Below the pieces are notes generated by a model. That model was not told the DNA's origin. It saw nothing but the letters and a program-made list of their open reading frames with translations, and made no database searches. 64,000 nucleotides of DNA from Agaricus subrufescens (Eukaryota > Basidiomycota > Agaricomycetes > Agaricales > Agaricaceae). Positions 35,244 through 46,948 of the stretch are shown one piece after another. Where the stretch lies: positions 3,100,001-3,164,000 of the forward strand of contig CM057060.1 in the NCBI GenBank assembly GCA_029945375.1. Direction: 5' to 3'. The translations under genes were made by a program, and so were the position numbers. The stretch's first letter is position 1; each line of letters begins with the position of its first letter.

Positions 35244-35348
35244 TGCTCCCAACCAGGGTCGAACTGGTGATCTCCGGATTGTATGACAAACAGTCGTCAC
35301 TCATACCGAATATGAGACCGGCGCTCTAACCAACTGAGCCATGGAAGC
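35244..35348 (-). tRNA. tRNA-Met(CAT), elongator type, with 31-nt intron
   Basis: The reverse complement folds as a cloverleaf. The acceptor GCTTCCA pairs with TGGGAGC, with discriminator A at 35244. The D-arm is GGCTCAGTTGGTTAGAGC, the anticodon stem CCGGT/TCCGG encloses the loop CTCATAA, and the T-arm is ACCAGTTCGACCCTGGT. The mature length is 74 nt. A 31-nt intron follows the base 3' of the anticodon. It contains TATGAG, which can pair with the anticodon-loop CTCATA as in other eukaryotic tRNA introns. The U-U apposition at the base of the anticodon stem is the one seen in eukaryotic elongator tRNA-Met. A TTTT run about 20 nt downstream could end Pol III transcription. Confidence 0.92.
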
Positions 35349-35720
35349 TTGCTGAAGGCGCATTATCGACAGGTCAATGCGCCTCGCGAATAAATGTCCG
35401 CGACAAGGAGGACAGGTAATGCAGCACAAGTTATAAACTTGGCTCCCCTGATGAGGCTGGGGCATTGGAAGAGTGAGTCCCAATAATTTTTGATGTCCGG
35501 AACAGTAAACGTGGTTTTTGTCCTCGCTCCTGACTGTATGCTACTGCTTCCAGCTCTGGCTCACATTCACCACCTTCTCTTGGGACCTTCGGCAAAATTC
35601 AAGTTCCTGGATTGTATTTGACCAGCTGGGATCGCTGATCCACAGTTTCACGTCAAAGGAGTTTCTAGTAGGTGAAATTTGATGATTTTTGCTCTTCCTA
35701 CACCCACAGACTCCCTCTTA

Positions 35721-36668
35721 GAGTTTTGTTTCTTGTACGAAAGTGGGGTCATTCATTAGGACGTGAGCCCTCCTAACATGATAATATCAGACTCGGGACG
35801 TCATAAATCGACTTTGACCACAGCAAGATCGCTTCTGAAATGACCAAGGTAATGGAACAATAACGGAACAAATTGATAATCGGGATTTTTCCACCTTCGA
35901 GGCAACAAGTCCTGTCATAGATTCGCAGTTCCTCTAGAGAATTCCAAGTCGAACCACAACTTATGCAGGTTTCCACTGGCCACTAATAGGAGGATCGTAT
36001 CTGTGTTGCTTGTTTCGCCCGCTTATCATTTTGAGGCAGACACTTGACCCTGTATATTCATTTGGAGATCCTTCAAGAGAAGAGAAAGCCCTTACGGTGC
36101 GCCTTAGCGCCTTATTGCTGGTTATTATGACGATGGCCCCCGGCAGAAAGACAAGACGGTATGGAACGCCGCTATATTAGTTTCAGGAACAATCTCAGCA
36201 TTATGATGTCACAATATTCAGACTACTTCAAGGACCTCTTACCTCTTATGGAGAAATGACATGCGTTTGTACGGATGCATGCCGCTACGAAGTGAACACC
36301 ATCTCCCTCATCGCGGTCTCAGCAAACTCATAAAGGACGCCATAGAAAGTTTAGGGCCGGGTACTGAAGAGGGTTATGCGGCCGCTGCCAAGGAAGAAAA
36401 GCGAAGACGTGAGGAAGAAAAGGTTGATATCGCGGAAACGATTTCGAAACAGATGCCAGTGTCCGCTTTAGTCAAAGAACGGAGCCAGCCATTGGTTATA
36501 GTAGATGTCCTGTTAGTTTCGTCTTCTGCTCAGATACCAGAAGCCGCCACAACAGACCCTAGATCTTCGAGTCCGCAATGTCAAGTCCGTAACTCAACTG
36601 TGCAAAGTCCCGAAAGTAACCGGGTTGCGAAGAACTCAAGGAGAGATATGCCTGATGACCGAACTTAG
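35721..36668 (+). pseudogene. Decayed FunK1 kinase relic, copy 3
   Basis: Frame fragments match the two kinases on the other strand. From 35721: EFCFLYESGVIH, then a stop (TAG 35757-35759) where HRD needs Arg, then DVSPPNMIISDSG. A one-base frame change follows, and IDFDHSKIAS starts at 35807. From about 36212: SQYSDYFKDLLPLMEK then a stop (TGA). From 36285 in another frame: SEHHLPHRGLSKLIKDAIES and a charged helix ending 'AETISKQMPVS', then SPESNRVAKNSRR and a stop at 36666-36668. At least two stops and two frame changes make it non-functional. Sequence between 35860 and 36120 is too decayed to place. Confidence 0.8.
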
Positions 36669-37585
36669 CTTATCCTAATCCAACATTACTCGTAAAAAAT
36701 TATAGACGTTGTTAGTGTCACTGTCTCTAAATGGCGACCACAATGACTCGTAATTGACGGCAGGAGAACGTGTGTGTTTCAGAAGTACTCCATGACATTT
36801 CATTGAGAACAGCTTTGAGAGGGTCGTTTGAACCTCCATTCATATGTTATCAATAACGGGCAAGATACCCCGCCCCTCCTCTCACATTAAGAGTTTAATC
36901 AGTAAAGCTAATGAGAAGTCGTTGTAGACCGTGTAGGATGCAAATGTGCATTTTGCACTTTTCCTAGTCGAGTCAGTTTCTCGGACTAGTAGCAAGCTTA
37001 TTCGATGCGGAGCAGCGAATTTGTTGGCAAGGTGCCACCTCGGAACTCGGAGTGATGGGTAAAGATCCGTCCCTGGACCCTGAACAGAGTTACGTCGGCA
37101 CGTGCTTCTGTTGATGCATAGATAACCAATCAGATTTGACGTTTTAAAAGTTAACCTCGGGTAAAGCAGGAATGATCAACGGTCTTTCGAGGCTGTGGCA
37201 TCGCTGCATTTTTATTTTTATTTTGCTCGTGTTTGATGTCAAATAGGTGTAACACATATCCCCCATGAGTCGCGATGTATAGTCTGAATTTGTTTTCGTC
37301 TGTTGCGATGCAACATTGAAAGGTTTAATCCGTTGCAACCGGGTCCTTTCGGCCGAGTTGCGGGCAGGGTTGATTCATTCCGTTACCACTCAGCCTCAAG
37401 CTTTGTTTGTCAGTTCCTGAAGGGTACGTATACTAACGATATAGCGGGCGCTCTGCTGGGTGTTTCAGCTCGACGAAACTCTGCAACATATGGACTCTGT
37501 CACACTCAACACACTTAGCATCTGGCTGTGCATTAGAGCCGATAGTTATCTCATAACTCACAGATAACATGACAGAAATCGAGAG
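36669..37585. other. Intergenic, no gene seen
   Basis: Nothing recognisable between the kinase relic and the first peroxygenase promoter. Confidence 0.45.
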
Positions 37586-37594
37586 CTATAAAGG
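37586..37594 (+). promoter_or_regulatory. TATA box of peroxygenase gene 1
   Basis: CTATAAAGG lies 45 bp before the ATG at 37631 and is followed by CTCGTCTGGTAAGTCG. The inverted paralogue has TATAAAAA followed by CTCGTCTGGTAGGTCG at the same place, so the core promoter is conserved between copies. Confidence 0.7.
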
Positions 37595-37630
37595 CTCGTC
37601 TGGTAAGTCGTTAAACTTCATTCTTCAATC

Positions 37631-38994
37631 ATGGTCGATCTCCTACACTTCGTCATCATTGCACTTGCCTGTGCTGCTCCTGCCATCGCCTTTCCAGCAC
37701 ATGCGTCGTTGGCTGGTTTACGGAGAGAGGATCTCGACAAAGTGCTACCTACTCTCAAGTATACCCCTCCGCCACCACCGCCGGGCCCGCTAGAATTCAG
37801 TGGAACCAAACTGGTCAATGATGCTGATCATCCGTTCATGGCTGCTCGACCAAGTGATATACGCGGACCATGCCCAGGCTTGAACACACTCGCCTCCCAC
37901 GGAGTCAGTACACTTTCCAGTTCCAGTTCCGAATGGGCAATCTGACGCCTAGATCACACAGTACATCAACCGTCACGGTATCACTAGCTGTTCAGAAATT
38001 ATCACCGCTGTAATGGAAGGTCAGTTATCTCTAATATATCTGTTAAATGTGATAATGTTACTAAAAACAAACGGGGCACAGGATTCAACTTTGACAACGA
38101 CCTTGCGAAATTTACATGTTATGCTGCATTCCTCGTAGATGGCAATCTCATCACCGACAAGCTCAGTATTGGTGGTAAAACTCACGAGACTGGTCCGGAC
38201 CCTCCCAGCCCGGCTACTGTGGCCGGTCTGAATACGCATAACGTATTTGAAGGAGATACCAGCATGACTCGAGGTCAGTTCCATTCACAACTTTTAACAA
38301 ACATCCCCAGAAATTGAGTTTTCCATCTCCTCCCCAGCCGACGCCTACTTCAATGGCGATAATCACAGCTTCAACGAGACACTATTCCAAGGGGTACATT
38401 CATCTCTCCTTCCCATCTTCTCACCCAAACTAACAAATCCCTCAACAGTTCGTCGACTACAGCAACAAATACGGCGGCGGCAAATACAACCTCACAGTGG
38501 CCGGCGAATACCGCTACAAACGAATCCAAGATTCCATAGCCACCAACCCCACCTTCAACTTCGTCGCCCCCCGTCTCTTCTCCGCCTACTCCGAATCCGT
38601 CAACCCCATCAACTTCTGGGTAGACGGCCGCCAAGATGACGGTCAACTCTCCCTCGACGTCGCTCGCAGCTTCTTTGACAAAATGCGCTTCCCAGACGAT
38701 TTCCATAGAGCCGCACGACCTATGGATAATCATAATGAATTGGATGTGCTTGCTGCTCATCCTATCGAACCGGGTACCAACATCAATGGAGTCAACACTT
38801 ATACTCCCGATCCTACTTCTGGAACGTTGGCAGACAAGTGTACTTTGTACGAGAACCACGTTAACCGGACTGTGCGGAGTTTATACCCGAACCCGACGGG
38901 TCATTTATTGGACGCTTTGAAAATCAACATGCACTACTTTTACACTTCAGTTCAGGGTAAAGGATGCAAAGAGATTTTCCCTTACGGCAAATGA
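37631..38994 (+). CDS. Unspecific peroxygenase (heme-thiolate peroxidase), long type, copy 1
   Basis: A secreted heme-thiolate enzyme that uses H2O2 to oxygenate diverse organic substrates. Exons 37631-37903, 37962-38019, 38082-38273, 38338-38393 and 38449-38994 give 374 residues, close to the usual length of this type. The N-terminus is a signal peptide (MVDLLHFVIIALACAAPAIA). The axial cysteine lies in RGPCPGLNTLASHG, and the acid-base EGD motif with its distal Arg is EGDTSMTR. GFNFDNDLAKF, GGGKYNLTVAGEYRYKRIQD, IATNPTFNF and 'VDGRQDDGQL' are typical. A C-terminal Cys (GKGCKEIFPYGK) could form the dimer or intrachain disulfide seen in the family. Several N-x-S/T sites suggest glycosylation. 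An inverted paralogue lies at 43602-44956. Confidence 0.93.
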
Positions 38995-39284
38995 GATTTG
39001 CCAGGCAGCTGTTGTAGGAACATTTCGGACTGACAAACTGGACATTTGTACGAGATTATTTGGATGTATGTTATGGACTTTGAGCTTAATGTAGTACATG
39101 TACAACTTATAAGATATTGTACGAGAACCTAGTAATGTATAAATTATTGCAATGCTATCGAAGTTCAATCTTTTTTTTGTTTCGATATCACCAAGTTCTC
39201 CTCAGTTTGAGACACTTTCCTTCCTAAATGTCGATTGTGATTCTCCCGTCATACCCTCAACATCAAGCTACAGCAAATACGAGG

Positions 39285-39690
39285 AGCCCGGGCGCGGACA
39301 AGGGTTACACGCGGACTAACACGAGGGGGCGCGGATGTGTGAAGGTTGAGGAGGTCTAACATAGGCAGGGAGTGGGGGCAAGGGCTAATGTAATCTAAAA
39401 GAGGACAAGGGTGGTAGGCTGGTGGTAGGACACTCAAATATTCCATAAATATAACTAATTAATGTGGATTGATGATCAGAACATGATGCAGGATGATGAT
39501 GGATCACAAGTGTACGACGCGGACCAACGAGGACGCGAGGAGGGATCAGAGGATCAGACGCGAGGGCTTGATGCGGGAGTGTATAGATTAGACAAGTGAG
39601 GCCACCACATTTGGGCAATAAATGGAAAGGCTGAGGGCCCTCTCTACTCGGTGCGGACTAGACGCGGAGAAAGAGGCTGACGCGGGCTCC
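39285..39690. repeat. ACGCGGAC-motif cluster
   Basis: Words such as GCGCGGAC, ACGCGGACTAAC, ACGCGGACCAACGAGG and TGCGGACTAGACGCGG recur across about 400 bp with no coding frame. They are the reverse complement of the cluster at 25638-25945. Confidence 0.5.
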
Positions 39691-39847
39691 CCGTGTTTCT
39701 GGTAGCCCCCTCAATGTCAGCCCTGACCCCTAGATGAAACATTGCAACAAAGACATCTAGAGTGTTGCGTATATATCCCCGAAAACCAAAGTAATATATC
39801 TATATCTAAATTAAGCAAGGTAAATACGTCTAAAATTAGCCTAAAAA

Positions 39848-42792
39848 CTACGACCTCGCTCTACTCTTGCCCTTCATCGAACGCGCCGTCCCCGCCGCAT
39901 CCATCGTCGCACTAGAACTCCTCCCAACCTTCAAACTCGGATCCTCCACATAATTCTTCAACAGCGTCGTCAAATCCGGCGCCTGAACCCACGCCCTCTT
40001 CGCCTTGGTCCTAATCTCCGTCATATCCATCACCTCAATCTCCCCCGACTTACGCTCATCTTCCCTCTTTCCATCACTCCACGTAAACCTCCCCTTCCTT
40101 TGTCCTCCTTCCCCCTTATGCCTGCTCTCGTAATCCTCCACCAGTTGTTTGATAGACGCTCTAACAGAGAACACCTCCCCCCTCCCCAATTTGCCTCTCC
40201 CTTTCCCTTTCCCCTTCTGATTTTTCCCCTTCGTATCTTTTTGCGAATAACTGATAACCTGCAAAGCCCAATCCAAAGCTACCTCAACCCGTTTTTTAAG
40301 CTCCTCTGTCGTTTTTTGATCGGAAAACACTACCGAATTGCGGAATAACATCCACATGTAAAAGACCAGAATTTTATGGAACGATTCGAGGAAAGACAAT
40401 GTTTCTTCTGTAAGTTGCGGTATGAACTGGTTCTGTTTGACATTTGTCGAAACCGCAGACGACGACGAAGGTTCTTCTTTCCCAGCAGAAGCAGCAGCAT
40501 CAGTCGCCGCCCCTCTTCCCTCCTCTTCCTTTTTCGAGTTCATCATCGCCTCCTGAGCCTGATGATACAACTTCATCTGTGCCTCCGTCGACTCCAAAAC
40601 CTCCATGAACCCCCTCGTCTCCGCATTCTCATTCGCATGAAACTCCTCCTGCAAAAGCAGACTACTCTCTTCCAACACAGATTTGATATCACCCACATCC
40701 ATATCTTCCCTCTGCTTCTTGATGATTACCTCAAAGCACTTCAAACATAGATTGTCCCTCCAAGCTACAGGACTAACCATCCAACACGCCTTCTCCGCCC
40801 AAGTCAACTTCCCTTTCGAGTGTTTCTCAATCCATGAACACATCCTCGATAATCTTGTCAAGGATCCAGGGCTAGCGGTGTTGATGTATTTGTAAGATAG
40901 TGGTAGCGAAGAAATATAGATATGCGCCATGTGAACCGATTCAAGAAGGGAGGTACTTGGTTTATCAAAAGGTGACAAGCCTTTGGATTTCACGAGTACC
41001 GGAAGGGAAGAGCAAAAAGAGTCCATCGAGCCGAATGTGGGTCCGACATATGCATGTTGTAATGTGGGTGTTGTCGGGTGAGAAAGGGCATCTTTGACAA
41101 AGGGTAGATCTTTGTCTAGCAATGTCGTAACGTAACCACCTGGTGGTGAAGATGAATCGATCGAATGGCCATATCTGCCTGCACGACCCGCTATTTGTTT
41201 TGTTTGAGATATAGAAAGAGGGACTAGAACCGGTGTTGCTCCATCTCCTTTGCTTACAGAGTCGAAGATGATACGCCGAATTTTTCTGCACAACTGAGAT
41301 CAGAGGTATGATGGAATGGAACGAGCGACAATACGCACAAATTTAACCCCATACCGATAGCATCGCTCCCAATAATGACGTCGAACCCGGAATTAGGATC
41401 GTTGAACAACGAGGCCTGTTCACTCCGAATTTCGGGCGGCAACTTGCCATATACAACGGCACATTTCAAACCACTCCGCTTCTCAATCTCGCTCTTGATG
41501 GAAAAGATCCTATTCCTGCTAAAGGCGACGACGCAGTCACCCTTTTGGATATTTGAATAGTCGTTCCCCAGACTTTTATCTTCGACGTGCAAAGGGGTCA
41601 ACCTTTCATACTCCCGAACCTCCAACTCATCACCTGTTTCGGCTAACAAGGCTTTGATTATTGGTACGGCGCTGGCTTCACCGCATAGATGGAGCTCCTT
41701 TGCGGAAAGCCCTAGAACGGCGTTAGTCCAGGCAAAACCACGTTCGGGGTCGCCTATCATTTGAATCTCATCTATGACGCCGACCTCGTATTCCGTACGA
41801 GTGGAGAGCATTTCGACAGTGCAGGATAAGAGGCCGGCGTGGGGGTCTACGACCTTTTTTTCTTCCCCAGTAAGCATGTTGGTGGGGCGAGAGTAGGGAG
41901 AAACCACGGCTGAACCGGGATCAGAGTACAGAGCAGAAGTGGGGGAGGGAGACGGATGGCCATCGACGTTGGGTGGTGGCTGTTCTACGCCGAGCGGGAC
42001 GATTTGACCGAGATTGAGACGTTCCCAAATTTCATGCGCGAGCAGGCGCAATGGGCCGGCATACACGCCGGTCTTTGCAGCAGCCAAGGCGCGCAAAGCG
42101 TGATGGGTCTTGCCACTGTTCGTGGGGCCGACATGCATGATGACCTTTCTCTGCATTCGTCGCGTGAATGGATACTCCTCTGCCGGTCTGCGGAAGGCGG
42201 CCTCGGCTATATACCTCAGGAGCTCGAGAAAGCTGGGGTCGATTTTCTGTTCAGCGACCAGACGGTCGAGGACGGAGGAGTCGGAGGGGTGGCGACACCA
42301 GGAGAAGAAAATGTTGGAAAAGGTGATTTCGGCTTCAAACTGACGGGTGAGGGGGGCCCAACGGGGGATGGCGGTGGTGGGTTTGGTGGCGAAGCGCGAG
42401 AGCTGGTACTTGGCCTGGTTTTCGGGCGTCGAGAAGAAGCCCGAGCCGCCAGCCTCGGCAAAGGCGGCCAAGGCAGCGGTCATGTCGGCGGTGGCGAAGC
42501 CAAAGTTCTCGTAGCGGGCGAGGGTGCGGGGGTCCTGCGCCCACTGCGCGACATGGGCCTCGAAGTACTTGTAGGCGTTCTCGGGGGCGAGGTGGTCCGG
42601 GGGGGCGGACTTGGCCTGGGCGAGCGTCGGCGGGAGAAAGGGCGAGGCGTGGGTGTCGGCGAGGAAGTGCGGGGCCCGCGGCGGCTGGCCGGACTTGGGG
42701 CGGGGCCTGGGCTTGGACTTGGACTTGCCCCGGCAGCGGATCTGCGCGGGGCCCGTCGAGCGGGCGCAGGCGGTGGCCAGTCGCTTCAGCAT
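39848..42792 (-). CDS. SUV3: Mitochondrial ATP-dependent RNA helicase SUV3 (SUPV3L1)
   Basis: SUV3 unwinds RNA for the mitochondrial degradosome. The ATG is at 42792 (MLKRLATACARS, an Arg-rich presequence). Exon 1 ends at 41339; a 53-bp intron (41286-41338, GTGCGT..TGCAG) joins GLN to LKIRRIIF. The total is 963 residues. Motifs: Walker A VGPTNSGKTHHAL, motif Ia 'AGPLRLLAHEI', the DEAD-like box VIDEIQMIGD, CGEASAV, 'CVVAFSRNRIF', YGKLPPEIRSEQASLFND, IGSDAIGMGLNL and motif VI QIAGRAGRYG. These fit the family. The C-terminal extension has a long helical region and a Lys/Arg-rich tail (GKGKGRGKLGRG). It is transcribed divergently from the mS33 gene, 76 bp away. Confidence 0.93.
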
Positions 42793-42868
42793 GGCCTCTG
42801 CGAAAATATGTTTTATTTTTATTTTTCATCCGCGCCGCGCTGTTTGCCGCTGTTTGCCCCTCCTCTCC
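42793..42868. promoter_or_regulatory. 76-bp bidirectional promoter of SUV3 and mS33
   Basis: Only 76 bp separate the two start codons, and the genes point away from each other. Both products act in mitochondrial gene expression, so a shared control region is a reasonable inference. It contains an AT-rich stretch (TTTTATTTTTATTTTTC) near 42811-42827 and no obvious TATA box in the mS33 direction. Confidence 0.6.
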
Positions 42869-43259
42869 ATGCTCCCGTGGCTCAGCGCGACCGGAAAGCG
42901 CCTCGCCGCGCTCAGCCAGGTCCGTGCGTCCGTCTTCCAGACCGCATTCAACCCCACCAATGTCCGCACCGGCGCAAAATACCTCAGGCGCCGTCTCCGC
43001 GGCCCCGCCATGGTCGCCTACTACCCCGCCAAGCTCGACATGGCAGACATCGTCAGGCGCTACCCGTCCCTCGAGATGGTCAACGAGGAGGAGCAGACGA
43101 GGTTCGAGGATATCGAGTTCAAGAAGAAGAGGGGCAAGGGTGCTCCCAAGAAGGCTAAAACAAAGAGTGCGTTTCCTGCTTGACGGTCCTACGCTACTCT
43201 CCTCTGACATTCCCCCTTCTCTTCCAGGCGACTCTCGTAGAGCCGGCAAGAGGCGGTGA
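42869..43259 (+). CDS. RSM27: Mitochondrial small-subunit ribosomal protein mS33 (Rsm27)
   Basis: Exon 1 is 42869-43166, the intron 43167-43227 and exon 2 43228-43259, giving 109 residues. This is a normal size for mS33. It starts MLPWLSATGKRLAALSQVRA. The conserved core 'FNPTNVRTGAKYLRRRLRGP' is followed by YYPAKLDMADIVRRYPSLEM and a basic end 'KKKRGKGAPKKAKTK' completed by SDSRRAGKRR. Yeast Rsm27 has the same order: FNP..IRTG.K.L..RLKGP..ASYY, a YP block, and KKRRGKGAPKK. A small structural protein of the mitoribosome small subunit. Confidence 0.92.
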
Positions 43260-43601
43260 TTTAAAATTAACATAGCACTATCGCATCACTTCATATCCAT
43301 ATTACCTTATTTCATCCTGTTCAGACCACGCTCTAGAGAAATCTACAATTCTCGGCACAGCCACCTGTACTTTCCTCGAGATCACCGGCTATATCAAAAG
43401 AGACTTCTTCGACTACCAGAGGAACTCTTTCTGACTCCAAGTGTCACATGTCGTTTAAGACGCAAACGAAGCCAGGTTGTCATTACTAGCAGTTCGTAAA
43501 TAGTCCATCAGTCGTAAGTACATGTGCTACCTCAAACCAAGTCCATGTACTCTACCCATTAACACGTAAAAGTCCAAAAAGTTTTAAAACGAAGCAAACA
43601 T

Positions 43602-44956
43602 TCACTGTCCATAAGGGAAAATCTCTTTACACCCTCTGCCCTCCACCGAAGTAAAGAAGAAATGCATATTAATCTTCAAAGCGTCCAACAAATCTCCCGT
43701 CGGGTTCGGGTACAAACTCCGCACAGTCCGGTTGACATGATTTTCATATATCTTGCACTTGTCCGGAAGCGTTGCAGAAGTAGGATCAGGAGTATAAGTG
43801 TTGACTCCATTAACATTGGTACCCGGTTCGATAGGATGAGCGGCAAGCACATCCAACTCATTCGCATTATCGAAAGGACGTGCAGCCCTGTGGAAATCGT
43901 CTGGGAAACGCATGTTCTGGAAGAAACTGCGAGCAACTTCGGGGTCGAGCTGACCATCATCTTGACGACCGTCTACCCAGAAATTGATCGGGTTGACAGC
44001 TTCAGAGTAAGCAGAGAAAAGACGGGGGGAGACAAAGTTGAAAGTGGGATTGGTGGCTATGGAGTCTTGGATTCGTTTGAAGCGGTATTCACCAGCGACG
44101 GTGAGGTTGTACTTCCCACCACCGTATAAACGGCTATACTCCACAAACTGTCGCAAAACTGTCAGTCAATTGAGTAGAAACTAAAGCCGGATAACATACC
44201 CCTTGGAAAAGTGTCTCATTAAAGCTATGGTTGTCACCAAAGAAAGCATCCGCTAAAGAAAATATCACACTCAGTCATCACAAACATTCCTCAAAAAGCG
44301 CAAAAACAAACCTCGAGTCATACTCGTATCTCCTTCAAATACATTATGCGTATTCAATCCAGCCACAGTAGCCGGGCTAGGAGGATCCGGACCAGTCGCA
44401 GAGGTCTTCCCACCAATACTGATCTTATCCGTAATAAGATTGCCATCCACCAAAAACGCAGAATAGCAAACAAATTTCGCAAGGTCGTTTTCGAAATTGA
44501 ATCCTACCAAAAAAAAAATATATCATTAACTTCCGGAAATATAAGCATTGGAAAGAATAATGACTAACCTTCCATTGCGGCACCGACGATTTCTGAGCAA
44601 CTGGAAATTCCGCTACGATCAATATACTAAGAGTAAAGGTCAGATTTCAGCTCAGAACAGAAAGTGAGAGGTATACTAACTCCATGAGAAGCGAGTGTGT
44701 TCAAACCAGGGCATGGTCCGCGTATATCACCCGCTCGAGGCTCCATGAACGGATGGTCAGCATCATTAACGAGTTTAGTTCCACTGAACGCCAGCGGGCC
44801 AGGCGGTGGTGGTGGACGGGTATACGTGAGAGTAGGTAACACCTTATCCAAATCATCTCTCCCCAAACCAGCCAAAGAAGCATACGCAGGAAAGGCAAAA
44901 GTAGAAGAAGTAAAAGCAAGCGTAAGAGTGATTAATTGTAGAAGGTGGTTGAACAT
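43602..44956 (-). CDS. Unspecific peroxygenase (heme-thiolate peroxidase), long type, copy 2
   Basis: Inverted paralogue of the gene at 37631-38994. The ATG at 44956 starts MFNHLLQLITLTLAFTSSTF (signal peptide). It has the same five-exon plan and the same motifs: RGPCPGLNTLASHG with the heme-ligand Cys, EGDTSMTR, GFNFENDLAKF, GGGKYNLTVAGEYRFKRIQD, VDGRQDDGQL and the C-terminal Cys in GRGCKEIFPYGQ. Differences from copy 1 are scattered (for example FVEYSRLYGGG against FVDYSNKYGGG). No frameshift or lost motif was seen, so both copies look active. The two genes point towards each other and enclose SUV3 and mS33. Confidence 0.93.
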
Positions 44957-45002
44957 GATTAAAAAGTGAAAAGTGATGTTTTTTTACGACCTACCAGACG
45001 AG

Positions 45003-45010
45003 TTTTTATA
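45003..45010 (-). promoter_or_regulatory. TATA box of peroxygenase gene 2
   Basis: TATAAAAA (minus strand), about 47 bp before the ATG at 44956. It is followed by CTCGTCTGGTAGGTCG, nearly the same as in copy 1. Confidence 0.7.
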
Positions 45011-46940
45011 CTTTTTCCCCCTTCTGCCATGCTTACTCTTGAAACAAGCGTATTTGTTCTGCATGCATAGCCCACTACTCAGAACATTGAGATCACGATC
45101 GCAGATACGGCGAGCGCAGTACTAAAAATAGTCATCAATCATCAGCCCCTAGAAAGTCCCCCCATAAATGTGTCTGATACAGCAAGATCAGCACCGGTAT
45201 GTCGTCATATTTCAAATTCAACTTTGTCGTGCCCTATCTCTTTTTTTTTGGTAAGCCTTTTTAGTTAGCAACACCCTGTCAACACGCCTTCTTTCCCGCC
45301 ATGTTAGACTTATTTAAGACGGCCTCAGTATACAAATTTGATTGAACAAAGTATCTGCTATACCTCCCGTTCTCAACTCCTAATGGAACAGTTGAGACAG
45401 TAGGTCCTCTCGTCCCTGTCTAACCTAGCACCTCCATTTGACCTTTATTGAATAACCAGAAAAAAGTGCTCAGGGGGAGAAGGGAAGGAGGAGGGAGATT
45501 TCCCTTGTCCAGGGTCGGTTTGAATTCACGGCATGCTCGGGCGATGCCTTCCCCTCCACCCCCCCAGATGATTACGTTTACAAAGTACTATTGGTATAAC
45601 ACCGCCAGTACTACCTTGTTCCGACGACAGGTTAGAATTTATGTTTTACATAGGGGACAGGATCTATCATATGTAACACTGCTTTTGGTACTTTGACAGG
45701 GTCGTAAGATAACACGGCTAAACGGCAAGCCCGGATTGAATACATTATCAGGTTGATCCTTAAACCCCCGAGTTGTGATAGGTGCCATGGCCCATCATCA
45801 GAAGAGCTGTGTTAACATAGAACTTTGCCCGAGTCATTCGTTCACATCCAGAATCATATCTTCACTCGGAATATCCTTTTGAGTTCTCAAATTGACAAAG
45901 CTGCCTCGTGTCAAATCATTCCATTTCTGCAAGGCTGAAACATCCACTCTTATGAAGTATATAAGCGCCGTATATCACCGGTTTTATCTACTATGGATTG
46001 ACAGTCAGGAGGCGACTTGTCGCTTCAAGGGAGGACAGGAAACGGAATTTTTTGCCCCTCAAGAAAAATACGAATGAAGATTTTGATAAACACGTAAAGC
46101 TGTTGCAGTGTTTTTCTTGAATTTCCAAATCTGAAACAACCGCGAAATGTTTTGAACTTATGTTGAAACAAATTACAGCCAATTGTTCTAAATTATTTGT
46201 GAGTTTATCCTGACTCGGCTAGCTAACATATGGCTAATAATAGGTTTGATAAAACTCCTATACATTATACTGAACTTGTTGTATAAGAAAGTCACCATAA
46301 ATACCAAATATACCGCATTTCTGAATCACTATCTTCAAGTATGGGAGTTTTTCTAACATTTTTTTGATCATATGTTAGTTAGCCAAGTCAAGAAATAGTA
46401 CATAACTTTTTACAAAAAATACCAGTAACTCATTCTTTCATACTAAACTTGAAATATGATACCGGAGCTTGTTCTGGGTTTTGATTAAAAAATACTCCGA
46501 AATAAATCATTAAGAACCCCTAGGGTTTATGGTAACCCGCACGCAGTGTTGGTCCTTGCTCATCAGGTGAATTTCACATTACTTCCCCTTGGGTTACTCG
46601 GTTCGTATAGCCCCATTACACTTCACCCATCCCGAAAATTGGCTCTGTCTTGCGGGCTTGAACCTAGAGATTGATTTCTCATAGATCGTTCTTAGTCACT
46701 TTGTTCTTTCAGGCATTTATTACCTTGTCAGACCGTTGTCTTTCTGAGTATTACCAATGGTCTATCGGGAGGCAAACCCTGGATTATTTGTGTTGACGCT
46801 ATTCTTAGACCACTGTTCCCGAATGATCGCCAATTTACGTGATCTCTTTCCGCGATGCTCAAATGCTGATACATGTAAGTCTCGGCCCTGTCCTCAGGCT
46901 CAAGTATTTCACCATCAGCAAGACATACCTGTGCTCACCC
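45011..46940. other. Long intergenic region, no gene seen
   Basis: AT-rich in its middle (about 46180-46500). No frame with coding character. CCTAGGGTTTATGG at about 46517 resembles words inside the MITE at 46949, so this may be older repeat DNA. Confidence 0.4.
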
Positions 46941-46948
46941 CTCATCGA

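Noticed and set aside
41956..43158. 400-residue plus-strand ORF, Gly/Arg-rich
   Set aside because: Antisense shadow of the GC-rich SUV3 5' exon, then running into mS33 in the wrong frame.
42335..43273. 312-residue minus-strand ORF
   Set aside because: Alternative frame over the SUV3 N-terminus and antisense to mS33; no domain.
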